From an uncultured Lachnospiraceae bacterium (GTDB taxonomy: Bacteria > Bacillota > Clostridia > Lachnospirales > Lachnospiraceae), in assembly GCA_910585255.1 (NCBI GenBank), contig CAJUEI010000001.1, positions 21,196-79,322 on the forward strand: DNA of 58,127 bases, in the 5' to 3' direction. The translations under genes were made by a program, and so were the position numbers. Under the pieces are notes generated by a model that had not been told where the DNA came from, ran no database searches, and was given only the letters and a program-made list of their open reading frames with translations. Shown piece by piece: positions 32,647-41,192 of the stretch. Within the stretch, counting starts at the first letter, position 1, and every line of letters starts with the position of its first letter.

Positions 32647-33540
32647 TTACCGCCTTCCTTCCTGCTTTTTTTGCCATTCTTCTAAGAGTTGGAAAATCAC
32701 TCCTTCCATCTCCTCATTCGAATACTCTTCTGGAAAATAACGACTGATTTTGTTCCCTCGAAGAATTACTTTTCTTTCTTTTGGCTTTTCCTCGGTTAAG
32801 ATCAATCTTATCATTGGCAGAGTCAATTCTCCTTCTTTCCCATACGCTTTCAACTTTGCAGATTGGGAAGTGGTAATTCCTCCTTTCGTTTCTTCCAGAA
32901 TTTCCAAAACCCATTGTTGGGCTTCTTGGGATAAAAAGGAAAGATCGATTCCTTGTGCCATTCCTATTTTTTTCTGATCCACTCGATCTAGTAACTCATC
33001 GGATAGCCTTGCCAGCCAAATATACCGTTGTACCGTTTTTCCACTCTCTCCTGCAGCTTCTCCCACTTCTTCTAGTGTACTTCCCCCCTTACTGCCCTGA
33101 TGTTTCATCGCTTCATATTTCATCGCATAAGCCTTTGCCTTTTCACTTGGTAATAGATCTTCTCGATAAAGGTTGGAATCGACCATGATGATGACCGCTT
33201 CATCATCGGTATAATTTCGAACAATCACAGGCATCGTATCCCTTCCCGCTTTTTCGGATCCTCTTTTCCTGCGATGTCCTGCAAGGATTTCATATCCACC
33301 CTCTGCTCTTGGTCTTACAATCCCTGGAACAAGAACTCCATATTGACGAATACTCTCGATGGTTTCTTCCATCTTCTCATCTTCTACTACACGAAAGGGA
33401 TGGTTTTTAAAGGGATGTAATTCTGTCAGCTTCACATGGATAATCTGTTCAGCTCCGTCTGTACTTCCTGTATGGATACAAAATAAATCCTCAAAGCGAT
33501 TCAGTTTTATTTTCGCTGCACTTCCTGACTTACTCACCAC
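32647..33540 (-). CDS. ParB/Spo0J-family partition protein
   Basis: 297 aa from a GTG start with GGAGG six bases upstream, overlapping the parA stop by 7 bp. Seen: the ParB N-terminal nucleotide-binding domain with LTELHPFKNHPFRVVEDEKM, YGVLVPGIVRP and the box GGYEILAGHRRKRG. Then VDSNLYREDLLPSEKAKAY and an HTH (TLEEVGEAAGESGKTVQRYI) follow. It should bind a centromere-like site of the element and work with ParA. The palindrome copies at 29613, 31352 and in the M23 gene are candidates, unproven. Confidence 0.92.
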   Translation of the reverse strand: MVSKSGSAAKIKLNRFEDLFCIHTGSTDGAEQIIHVKLTELHPFKNHPFRVVEDEKMEETIESIRQYGVLVPGIVRPRAEGGYEILAGHRRKRGSEKAGRDTMPVIVRNYTDDEAVIIMVDSNLYREDLLPSEKAKAYAMKYEAMKHQGSKGGSTLEEVGEAAGESGKTVQRYIWLARLSDELLDRVDQKKIGMAQGIDLSFLSQEAQQWVLEILEETKGGITTSQSAKLKAYGKEGELTLPMIRLILTEEKPKERKVILRGNKISRYFPEEYSNEEMEGVIFQLLEEWQKKQEGRR

Positions 33541-34385
33541 GGTGCACCTCCTCTGCTTTGCTTGGTAACATAAGAATCCTTTGAATCAGAAGAAGCAAGA
33601 ATTTCCTCAGTCAAAGACTGGTATGCCGATGCAACCTTTCCTTTTGGATCGTGCCGATAAATACTGACTCCCTCAGCAGGACTCTCTGCTACTCTTACCG
33701 AAACGGGTATTTTACTTGGAAAAATTTTCACTTGATTCCCATATTGCTCGATCAATAAATTCGTAATATCCCTTGCATAATTGGTTCGACTGTCCACCAT
33801 AGTGAGAAGAATCCCCTCAATCTCTAACGATGGATTGATTTGACGTTTTACTTTCCCAATCGTCTGAATTAATTGTTCCAAGCCCTTTACAGGCAAATAC
33901 GCTGCCTGAACAGGAATTAAAACACTATCTGCACAAGCTAAGGCATTTATAGTTATCATGCCTAATGACGGCATACAATCAATTAAAATATAATCATACT
34001 GTTCTTTTACATGATCTACATAAGAACGCAGAATAAGCTCTCGACTCATTACGTGAATCAAGGAAACCTCCAAACCAGATAATTCAATATTTCCTGGCAT
34101 AAGATCGATTCCCTCTTCCTGTTTTAAAATACCATAGTCTGCCTTCATTTCTTCTTCATTCATTTGATTGGCAAGCACATTGGCAAGTGTCACTTCCAGC
34201 TTATCTGGTTCTGAGAAACCCAGACTTGCGGTCAGGCTTCCTTGTGCATCGGCATCAATCGCTAATACATTCTTTCCCTTCTTTGCCAGACCAATTCCTA
34301 AATTGCACGTTGTAGTGGTCTTTCCTACTCCACCCTTTTGATTTGCAATCGCAATCACACGACAACCTTTCTTTTCTGCACACAT
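33534..34385 (-). CDS. ParA/Soj-family partition ATPase
   Basis: 283 aa; deviant Walker A KGGVGKTTTTCNLG (residues about 18-31), LAIDADAQGSLTASLG, Walker B DYILIDCMPSLG and the family PVQAAYLPVKGLEQL. It partitions the circular or replicating form of the element together with ParB. The start is ATG with AGGAGG nine bases before it. Conserved with repA in many large ICEs. Confidence 0.93.
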   Translation of the reverse strand: MCAEKKGCRVIAIANQKGGVGKTTTTCNLGIGLAKKGKNVLAIDADAQGSLTASLGFSEPDKLEVTLANVLANQMNEEEMKADYGILKQEEGIDLMPGNIELSGLEVSLIHVMSRELILRSYVDHVKEQYDYILIDCMPSLGMITINALACADSVLIPVQAAYLPVKGLEQLIQTIGKVKRQINPSLEIEGILLTMVDSRTNYARDITNLLIEQYGNQVKIFPSKIPVSVRVAESPAEGVSIYRHDPKGKVASAYQSLTEEILASSDSKDSYVTKQSRGGAPW

Positions 34386-34411
34386 GCGTTTCTTCCTCCT
34401 ACTTTCTCTGA

Positions 34412-34585
34412 TTATGATTTGATATTTGCTTTTTGTACTTCTACATAAACCCGATAATATCGATTGGTACCTTTATTGGAATACAGATCGGAGAATTCTG
34501 TTACGACTACCTTTGACTGTCTTTTCAAAATCTTCTCAAACCACTTAATTTCATTTTTTGTCCCCATTAACCGAATTTTCAGCAC
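34412..34585 (-). CDS. Small DUF3970-like protein
   Basis: A 57-aa protein from a GTG start (34585) with AGGAG seven bases upstream, translating to MLKIRLMGTKNEIKWFEKIL ... NRYYRVYVEVQKANIKS. The pattern (short strand, G-T-x-N-E-I helix, then a basic strand with S-N-K-G-x-x-x-Y-x-R-V-Y) resembles DUF3970/YvzF-like small proteins of Firmicute mobile elements. It sits between the DUF6075-like gene and parA. Function is unknown. Confidence 0.65.
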   Translation of the reverse strand: MLKIRLMGTKNEIKWFEKILKRQSKVVVTEFSDLYSNKGTNRYYRVYVEVQKANIKS

Positions 34586-34631
34586 ATTCTCTCTCCTTTC
34601 ATTCTGCAGGGACTTCCTCCACTACCTTTTC

Positions 34632-35087
34632 CTAATGACAATACTCCGCATAACGAAGCCGAATACCCTCCCAAAAGTATCGTGCATATTCACAACAAAA
34701 AATCTGACTAATGGAATATTCCCTACACTCTGCTATCTGCTTATCCTTACGTTTATAAGCATTGACACTTGATGTTTTATCCGTATAAAGATTAAATGCT
34801 AATCGTACTGCTTTCGCACTGCTACTTGTTTGCCAGCCTTCTTGTAGACACTCTATCTTGATGTATCCCGTCTTACAATCATAAATCTGGTCAAAATGCG
34901 TTCTTGTATTCTCCGCTATTCCAAGAATATAAATCAATGCCTTATGATAGCAATCTTGGACTCTTACTCGCTTTAATTTTTCATAATAAAACTGTTTCTG
35001 TTCTTTATTTGCAAAAATCATGTGTGTTGTAGGTGTGTTTTCTACCTGTGATGCTTGCATCTCTGCTCTTAACGCTGTGTTGTTCAT
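34632..35087 (-). CDS. DUF6075-like protein, first gene at the right end of the element
   Basis: A 151-aa protein. Recognisable stretches: FANKEQKQFYYEKLKRVRVQ, DCYHKALIYILGIAENTRTH, IYDCKTGYIKIECLQEGWQT and KAVRLAFNLYTDK. I associate this pattern with DUF6075 proteins near replication and partition genes of clostridial elements. It has no known catalytic motif. The ribosome site is AAGGAGG. It is the first gene after the terminator that separates the element from lysS. Confidence 0.65.
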   Translation of the reverse strand: MNNTALRAEMQASQVENTPTTHMIFANKEQKQFYYEKLKRVRVQDCYHKALIYILGIAENTRTHFDQIYDCKTGYIKIECLQEGWQTSSSAKAVRLAFNLYTDKTSSVNAYKRKDKQIAECREYSISQIFCCEYARYFWEGIRLRYAEYCH

Positions 35088-35133
35088 TTTAACCCTCCTT
35101 ATTCTTTGATCTTGTTTTTACCATAACAACAGA

Positions 35134-35170
35134 AAAAGGACACTTTCCGCATCTTGGAAAATGTCCTTTT
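35134..35170. terminator. Strong bidirectional terminator between element and lysS
   Basis: AAAAGGACACTTTCC (35134-35148) pairs with GGAAAATGTCCTTTT (35156-35170), 15 bp with one wobble or mismatch and a 7-nt loop. T-runs exist on both strands. It should stop lysS read-through entering the element. Confidence 0.8.
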
Positions 35171-35244
35171 ATAGCATTTTGCTATTCAATTTTGAAAAGT
35201 TCTAATTTCGAAAACAGACCTGATTTGTCCAAATAAGTCCACCA

Positions 35245-35321
35245 AATGATACAAAATTGATGTCAAATTGATGTCAATTCTTAACTTGAAGTGCTGCAAA
35301 CCCTTGATTTTACTGGACTTT
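35245..35321. other. Candidate attachment end of the element beside lysS
   Basis: AAATTGATGTC occurs twice in direct tandem (35254-35264, 35265-35275), like arm sites of tyrosine integrases. ACCCTTGATTTTA follows just before the lysS stop. The 13-bp core string also occurs near 29684. Gene content switches from element to chromosome exactly here. The other end is not in the window, so this is inference. Confidence 0.35.
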
Positions 35322-36815
35322 TTAATCCACCGTTCTCATTGTCGGGAACAGCAAAACATCCCGAATCGCTGGCTGATTTGTAAGCAGCATCACTAACCGG
35401 TCAATTCCATATCCAATCCCTCCAGTAGGAGGCATCCCTATCTCCAACGCATTTAAAAAGTCCTCATCTGTATGATTCGCTTCTTCATCTCCTGCTGCAA
35501 AGGCCTCTTCCTGTGCAGCAAACCGCTGCCGCTGATCAATCGGATCATTTAATTCCGAATACGCATTGCACATCTCACGTCCAGTAATAAATAACTCAAA
35601 CCGCTCCACATAATCTGGATTAGAAGGTTTTCTCTTTGTAAGCGGAGAAACCTCCACCGGATGATCCATTACAAAAGTAGGCTGAACCAAATGTTCCTCC
35701 ACAAATTCCTCAAAGAACAAGTTCAAAATATCCCCTTTTTTATGTCTCTCCTCATAATGAATCCCCTTCTCATCCGCAATTTTCTTTGCTTCTTCTGTAT
35801 CTGCGATCTGCTCAAAATCTACACCAGAATATTGCTTCACTGCCTCTACCATAGTAATCCTTGCAAAAGGCTTTTCTAAATCAATTTCCACATCTCCATA
35901 GGGAACTACTGCACTTCCATTGACTTCCTTTGCTACATGCCGAAACATTGTTTCTGTCAAATCCATCATACCAATATAATCCGTATACGCCTGATATAAT
36001 TCCATCAGTGTAAATTCTGGATTATGCCTGGTATCTAAACCTTCATTTCGAAAAACACGTCCGATTTCATATACACGCTCCAAACCGCCTACAATCAGTC
36101 TTTTCAAATACAGTTCCAGAGAAATCCGCAGCTTTACATCTTCATCCAATGCATTATAATGAGTTTCAAATGGTCTTGCAGCAGCTCCTCCCGCATTAGA
36201 AACTAACATAGGCGTTTCTACCTCTATAAAACCCTGCTTATCCAAAAAACGCCGAATAGAACTAATAATTTGAGAACGCTTTACAAATGTTTCTTTTACC
36301 TCTTCATTCATAATTAAATCTGTATAACGCTGCCGATAACGAATATCCGTATTCGTTAAACCATGATATTTCTCCGGCAGTATCTGAAGACTTTTCGAAA
36401 GCAGAACTATCTTTGAAACATGAATCGACTTCTCTCCCGTCTTTGTTTCAAACACTTCTCCCTGCACTCCAACAATATCCCCTACATCATACTTCTTAAA
36501 ATCTGCATAGGACTCTTCACCCACATTATCTCTTGCTACATATGCCTGAATTTTTCCCTGCAAGTCCTGAATATGGCAAAAAGAAGCCTTCCCCATCACA
36601 CGCTTTGCCATAACACGTCCTGCTACAGAAACCATTTTTCCATTTAATACAGCAAAATTTTCAATAATTTCTTTACTATGATGTGTTACCTCATACTTTG
36701 TAATTTGAAAAGGATCTTTACCTCGTGTCTGCAAATCCGCAAGCTTTTCTCGACGTACCTTCAATAACTGATTAATATCCTGCTCTGATGCAGAATTCTT
36801 CTGCTGTCCACTCAT
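35322..36815 (-). CDS. lysS: Lysyl-tRNA synthetase, class II
   Basis: 497 aa from the ATG at 36815 (GAGGG just before; an in-frame TTG at 36866 lacks a good site). Seen: an OB-fold anticodon domain (VSVAGRVMAKRVMGKASFCH), motif 2 around VFRNEGLDTRHNPEFTLMEL and motif 3 GIGYGIDRLVMLL at the end. It charges tRNA-Lys. The dusB-greA-lysS order is common in Clostridia. No T-box sequence was found upstream. Confidence 0.96.
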   Translation of the reverse strand: MSGQQKNSASEQDINQLLKVRREKLADLQTRGKDPFQITKYEVTHHSKEIIENFAVLNGKMVSVAGRVMAKRVMGKASFCHIQDLQGKIQAYVARDNVGEESYADFKKYDVGDIVGVQGEVFETKTGEKSIHVSKIVLLSKSLQILPEKYHGLTNTDIRYRQRYTDLIMNEEVKETFVKRSQIISSIRRFLDKQGFIEVETPMLVSNAGGAAARPFETHYNALDEDVKLRISLELYLKRLIVGGLERVYEIGRVFRNEGLDTRHNPEFTLMELYQAYTDYIGMMDLTETMFRHVAKEVNGSAVVPYGDVEIDLEKPFARITMVEAVKQYSGVDFEQIADTEEAKKIADEKGIHYEERHKKGDILNLFFEEFVEEHLVQPTFVMDHPVEVSPLTKRKPSNPDYVERFELFITGREMCNAYSELNDPIDQRQRFAAQEEAFAAGDEEANHTDEDFLNALEIGMPPTGGIGYGIDRLVMLLTNQPAIRDVLLFPTMRTVD

Positions 36816-37308
36816 TTTTCCCTCACTTTCTGTAACCCTAATATATGAAAATATAAAATCTTCCAAACTCTGATTCTCTTTAAAATTCTATGTTAATCGG
36901 CAATTTATTTTATATGTTTCTAAATCCTAAAAAAATCAAACTCTTATTATTCTGCTGCTCTTTTCGCTCTTTTATTACACTTATAAGTTTTTCACAAATA
37001 CAACTATCCCAAATCAATATAATACCCGCTCTCCTATTCAAATTTTACACTTCTTATAAATATTTAAAAACTCCTCTTTTAATCCACATAAAATCTATAA
37101 ATAAAAAATTTACACAAAAAAATAAACCCTACCCCCCACTGCAAACAAAATAAAAACCAATTAAATCAATAAATCAATAAATCAATAAATCAATAAATCA
37201 ATAAATCAATAAATCAATAAATATTATACCAAACAATCCTATTAGCAAAAAACTATTTTGATTTTTTAATATTTAGAATACATTTCTTAAATTTTATTTT
37301 TTCTTCTA
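36816..37308. other. Long AT-rich gap between greA and lysS
   Basis: 493 bp, very AT-rich, with a seven-copy octamer repeat (37163-37218). Plus-strand open frames here have no ribosome site and look accidental. No T-box or other riboswitch motif was recognised. Confidence 0.5.
37163..37218. repeat. Octamer tandem repeat, seven perfect copies
   Basis: AAATCAAT repeated seven times without error in the lysS upstream region. Such perfect short repeats are prone to slippage and could alter promoter spacing. Confidence 0.9.
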
Positions 37309-37794
37309 TTAGTTTACTCTCTTAATGTCAATAACCCGATACTGTACTGTACCGCCTGCTGGTGTTTCTACTTCCACTACATCTCCAACCCGTTTTCCAA
37401 TCAAAACCAATCCCAATGGCGATTCATTGGAAATCTTGCCCTGCAAGCTATTCGCTTCTGTTGATCCTACCAGCTGAAAATTTAGTTCTTCATCAAATTC
37501 AAAATCCAAAAGTTTCACCTGACAGCCAATATTAATCTTATCCAAATCCACTTCATCTTCTACAACTACTTCTGCATTTTTCAAAATTTTCTCTAATTCT
37601 TCAATTCTAGCCTCAATATCTCTCTGTTCATCTTTCGCTGCATCATACTCCGCATTTTCCGATAAATCTCCCTGTTCTCTTGCCTCTTTAATTTTCTGTG
37701 CAACTTCTTTTCTTTTATATACTTTTAGATCCTGAAGTTCATTTTCTAATTGTTTTAAACCTGCATACGTCAATATGTTTTTCTTGTCCGCCAT
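37309..37794 (-). CDS. greA: Transcription elongation factor GreA
   Basis: 161 aa, the usual GreA length. The N-terminal coiled coil carries the acidic tip (AREQGDLSENAEYDAAKDEQ), and the C-terminal FKBP-like domain has SPLGLVLIGKRVGDVVEVET and PAGGTVQYRVIDI. It rescues backtracked RNA polymerase by stimulating transcript cleavage. The ribosome site is AAGGAGAG. Confidence 0.97.
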   Translation of the reverse strand: MADKKNILTYAGLKQLENELQDLKVYKRKEVAQKIKEAREQGDLSENAEYDAAKDEQRDIEARIEELEKILKNAEVVVEDEVDLDKINIGCQVKLLDFEFDEELNFQLVGSTEANSLQGKISNESPLGLVLIGKRVGDVVEVETPAGGTVQYRVIDIKRVN

Positions 37795-37837
37795 TTCTTT
37801 CTCTCCTTACTTACCTCTTACACCTCTTAGCTTCATA

Positions 37838-37922
37838 CAAAAACAAAGAATCCGGCAAACCGGACCCTGATGCTAACCTCTGCTGCCTCCCGCAGCCATT
37901 CCCCTCTAATCGGCCAATCGGC
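37838..37922 (-). promoter_or_regulatory. Row of hairpins between dusB and greA: terminator plus structured leader
   Basis: Three small GC-rich stems follow one another: GCC-AATC-GGC (37913-37922), GCTGC-CTCCC-GCAGC (37882-37896) and TCCGG-CAAA-CCGGA (37851-37864). On the minus strand the last one is followed by a T-rich run, like a terminator. It may end dusB transcription or attenuate greA. Confidence 0.4.
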
Positions 37923-37987
37923 ATTTATTAATATTACTCCAGATTTCACATATTATATCGAAAAACCCCTGCACTGTCAAGAAATTC

Positions 37988-38941
37988 TTATAATTCAGCA
38001 ATGAGTTTTTCTAACTCCTGATAAGTTTCTACTTTATTCACTTTATTTCTAAGCTGTGCGGAATGAGGATACCCTGCAGTATACCAAGCAATATGCTTTC
38101 GCATCTCACGAATTCCAAGATAATCTCCTTTATATTTCAACTGTAGTTTTGTATGAGTTAAAATCATCTCTTTCACTTCTTCTACAGAAGGCTTCTGATA
38201 CTGTCCTGTCTGAAAAAAATCCAATATCTGCGAAAATAGCCAGGGATTCCCCTGTGCACCCCGTCCAATCATCAAGGCATCACATCCGGTTTCTTCCAAT
38301 AAAGCCTTTGCCTTTTCCGGGGAAGTAATATCCCCATTTCCTATTACAGGAATAGAAACTGCTTCCTTTACCTTTCGAATACTTTCCCAATCCGCTTTCC
38401 CAGAATAATACTGCTCTCGTGTTCTTCCATGTACTGCAATAGCGGCTGCTCCTGCATCTTCTAAACGCTTTGCCAGTTCCACCACATTTACGGTTTCCTC
38501 TGTAAACCCTTTTCTCAGTTTTACCGTAATCGGTTTTTTTACCGCTTTTCCCATAGCAAGTACAATTTCTGCCGCTAATTTCGGATTTTTCATCAAAGCA
38601 GAACCCTCTCCATTATTGACAATCTTAGGAACCGGACACCCCATATTAATATCAAACATATCATAAGGCTCCTCTTCCAATTCTGCCGCAATCCGAGCCA
38701 TAATCTCTGGCTCTGAACCAAACAGCTGCAATGCAATCGGATGCTCCCAAGGTGCCGTCTCTAAAAGAGTTTTTGTATTTTTGTTTCGATATAACACCGC
38801 TTTTGCACTGACCATCTCTGTATAAAGCAATCCGCAGCCCTGCTCCTTGCACAAAGTTCGAAACGGAAGATCTGTCACCCCAGCCATAGGAGCTAAAATA
38901 AGATTATTTTCCAGTTTCAAATTTTTTATTCTAAATTTCAT
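37988..38941 (-). CDS. dusB: tRNA-dihydrouridine synthase
   Basis: 317 aa; FMN-binding barrel. Seen: LILAPMAGVTDLPFRTLCKE, the catalytic Cys region INMGCPVPKIVNNGEGSALM, KLRKGF, AIAVHGRTREQYYSGKADW, GNGDI and GRGAQGNPWLF. It reduces uridine to dihydrouridine in tRNA. Head of the dusB-greA-lysS cluster. The ribosome site (AAAAGGG) is very close to the ATG. Confidence 0.95.
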   Translation of the reverse strand: MKFRIKNLKLENNLILAPMAGVTDLPFRTLCKEQGCGLLYTEMVSAKAVLYRNKNTKTLLETAPWEHPIALQLFGSEPEIMARIAAELEEEPYDMFDINMGCPVPKIVNNGEGSALMKNPKLAAEIVLAMGKAVKKPITVKLRKGFTEETVNVVELAKRLEDAGAAAIAVHGRTREQYYSGKADWESIRKVKEAVSIPVIGNGDITSPEKAKALLEETGCDALMIGRGAQGNPWLFSQILDFFQTGQYQKPSVEEVKEMILTHTKLQLKYKGDYLGIREMRKHIAWYTAGYPHSAQLRNKVNKVETYQELEKLIAEL

Positions 38942-38972
38942 CCCTTTTGTTTCATCTTTCCTTTCTCCACTT

Positions 38973-39008
38973 CGTCAAAGGAAATTCGGAATCCGATCCG
39001 CTCCTTCC
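38973..39008. repeat. Dispersed repeat copy, upstream of dusB
   Basis: A ~33-bp stretch with TCAAAGGAAATTCGGAATCC matches the sequence at 42868-42903 with about three differences. Both copies lie just upstream of a gene (dusB, argF). Confidence 0.6.
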
Positions 39009-39038
39009 CCTGCCAAAAACAAATTCCAACAGCAAAGC

Positions 39039-39815
39039 CTACTTTCTTCCCGCTATCTTTCCATAAATCAGCCGAAGTCCATTTAAGGTCAAATTCGGAT
39101 CATACACCGTAATTTTCTCTGTCTCTTCTGCAATAATCTTCCCCAATCCGCCAGTTGCTACCACCTTCATATCTGTAAATCCTGTTTCCTCCTTTACCTT
39201 CTCAATAATATACTCTGTCTGTCCAATCGCACCATAGACCAATCCTGCCTGCATACTTTGAATGGTATCCTTCGCCAAAATAGACTCTGGTTTTCGAATC
39301 TCAATTTCTGGAAGCCTTGCCGCATCCTGCCATAAAGCTTTTGCACTAATCCGAATTCCAGGAGAAGTAATTCCCGCAATGAACTTTCCATCCTCTGTAA
39401 TAACATCATACGTAGTCGCTGTCCCAAAATCAATTACAAGTACTGGTCCTCCATACAATTCATAAGCCCCCACTGCATCCACAATCCGATCCGAACCAAT
39501 CTCATAAGGATTGGCTGTTACAATCTTAATCCCGGTTTTTGTTCCTGGCTTTACCTCATAGGGAACCTGTCCAAGATACTTTTTTACTCCATTAATAAAC
39601 GAATACATAATAGCAGGCACAACAGAAGATACTATCACTGCATCAATATCCGATACCAAAATCTTTCGATGCTCCAACAGACTGCAAAGCAGCATCCCAT
39701 ACTCATCCGAAGTTCGGCTAATCTTAGTTGTCAGCCGAAAACTTGCCTCCAAACCCTCCTCCCGAAACACTCCTAACGTAATATTGGTATTTCCTACATC
39801 AACCACTAACAACAT
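39039..39815 (-). CDS. coaX: Type III pantothenate kinase
   Basis: 258 aa, normal length. ASKHA fold: MLLVVDVGNTNITLGVF (phosphate 1), VLVIDFGTATTYDVI and AGITSPGIRISAKAL are the family signatures, with ATGGLGKII near the end. It does the first step of coenzyme A synthesis and is typically insensitive to CoA feedback. The start follows AGGAGG. Confidence 0.96.
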   Translation of the reverse strand: MLLVVDVGNTNITLGVFREEGLEASFRLTTKISRTSDEYGMLLCSLLEHRKILVSDIDAVIVSSVVPAIMYSFINGVKKYLGQVPYEVKPGTKTGIKIVTANPYEIGSDRIVDAVGAYELYGGPVLVIDFGTATTYDVITEDGKFIAGITSPGIRISAKALWQDAARLPEIEIRKPESILAKDTIQSMQAGLVYGAIGQTEYIIEKVKEETGFTDMKVVATGGLGKIIAEETEKITVYDPNLTLNGLRLIYGKIAGRK

Positions 39816-39877
39816 ATGCAGACCTCCTTTCCTTTATCACATCCATTCTCCATTTATTTTCTAAACCACCTATTATT

Positions 39878-40219
39878 CTATATTTGTTCTCCCAGCACCA
39901 CCACCCGATAATAAAGCTCCACCCCTTCCAGCAATTCCCTTTTTGTCCGCTGATACTCCCGTATCTTAAGTCCTGCACCAATCTCATCAAATAAAATATC
40001 CTCTTCCTCCGCCGCCACCCGAAAGCAAAGCTTTCCGTCCTCTTCAAACTCCAGCGTAAGAATCCCGCCCACCTCAGATACAAAAAGTACACACATCACT
40101 TTTAATTCCTCTTGAATTCCCTTAGGCAGTCTTAAAAAATCTGGATTCAAATAATACTTTTCACTATAATTACTGGCTCCGCAGAGCACCACATTCTCTT
40201 TCTTTTCTCCTTTAGACAT
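39878..40219 (-). CDS. DUF6145-like conserved small protein
   Basis: 113 aa from the ATG at 40219 (an ATG two codons upstream is possible). Characteristic stretches: NVVLCGASNYSEKYYLNPDF, LPKGIQEELKVMCVLFVSEV and GGILTLEFEEDGKLCF. I associate this with DUF6145, a soluble protein conserved between birA and coaX in Lachnospiraceae. Function is unknown. It overlaps the birA stop by a few bases, so it is likely coupled to it. Confidence 0.7.
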   Translation of the reverse strand: MSKGEKKENVVLCGASNYSEKYYLNPDFLRLPKGIQEELKVMCVLFVSEVGGILTLEFEEDGKLCFRVAAEEEDILFDEIGAGLKIREYQRTKRELLEGVELYYRVVVLGEQI

Positions 40220-41192
40220 AACCATAGATTCCCCGCACAGATACCTCTCCTGAAGTAATCCGCACCATCTCCCCTTTCTCTCTTTCTACAATCAAAGCCC
40301 CCAGCGGATCAATACCTCTGGCAACTCCGGTATATTCCCCTTTCGGCTCTAAAACCCGAACTTCCCTCCCGCAGTTTACCAATCTCTTATTATACTCCTC
40401 CAAAAATCTAGAGAGATTCTGTTCTCTTATAAAATTTTCATAATCCGTTTCAAAATAAGATAAGAATGTACAGATAATCGGTACCCGCTCCACTTCCCTT
40501 TTTCCCTCTATCCGCAGTGAAGTCGCTGTCGCCTCTAACTCCTTTGGAAACTCCTCTACATTCACATTAATTCCAAGCCCAATCACCACATAGTGAATCC
40601 ACTCCATCTCTGCACTCATCTCAGTTAAAATACCACAAACCTTTTTTCCATTTACCACCACATCGTTCGGCCACTTAATCTGTGCCTTTAACCCATTCAC
40701 CTCTTCAATCGCCCTGCTCACACTCAATGCCGCCACCAAAGTCAGCATAGAAGCACAAGAAGGCTCTAACTGAGGTCTCAATAAAATCGTCATCCAAATC
40801 CCTGTCCCCGGAGGAGAGACCCAGTTTCTCCCCCTTCTCCCTTTCCCGGAACTCTGCTGCTCCGCAAGAAATAATGTCCCATGCACCCCTCCCTGCTCCG
40901 CAGCAATTTTTGCCGCATTATTAGTCGAATCCACCAAACTATAACAGACAACCTCTCTTCCAGCCCACTGTGTAGAAAGCCGGCTCTTTATCTCACTCTC
41001 CGTAAACACATCGGGAACATGCAATAAATGATACCCTTTATTAGGAACCGCTTCTATCCGATATCCCTCCTCTTTTAACTTATTCACATATTTCCAAACA
41101 GCCGTTCTAGAAATTCCCAACGCATCGCAGAGCTCCTGCCCAGACAGATATCCGTCTGTCTCTTTTAATTTCTGTAAAATTTTTGTCTTCAT
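40212..41192 (-). CDS. birA: Biotin-protein ligase / biotin repressor BirA
   Basis: 326 aa with the N-terminal winged helix (YLSGQELCDALGISRTAVWK), so it is the bifunctional form. The catalytic domain has the biotinyl-AMP loop GKGRRGRNWVSPPGTGIW (near 114), KWPNDVVVNGKKVCGILTEM and VVIGLGINVN, and a C-terminal SH3-like cap (TGVARGIDPLGALIVE). It attaches biotin to carboxylases and should repress biotin genes. Confidence 0.95.
   Translation of the reverse strand: MKTKILQKLKETDGYLSGQELCDALGISRTAVWKYVNKLKEEGYRIEAVPNKGYHLLHVPDVFTESEIKSRLSTQWAGREVVCYSLVDSTNNAAKIAAEQGGVHGTLFLAEQQSSGKGRRGRNWVSPPGTGIWMTILLRPQLEPSCASMLTLVAALSVSRAIEEVNGLKAQIKWPNDVVVNGKKVCGILTEMSAEMEWIHYVVIGLGINVNVEEFPKELEATATSLRIEGKREVERVPIICTFLSYFETDYENFIREQNLSRFLEEYNKRLVNCGREVRVLEPKGEYTGVARGIDPLGALIVEREKGEMVRITSGEVSVRGIYGYV

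Noticed and set aside
36890..37153. An 87-codon plus-strand frame in the greA-lysS gap
   Set aside because: No ribosome site, low-complexity composition, and reading against all neighbours; probably AT-rich chance.
35322..37308. T-box riboswitch for lysS
   Set aside because: No T-box consensus (GGGTGGNACCGCG-like) was found on the minus strand upstream of lysS.
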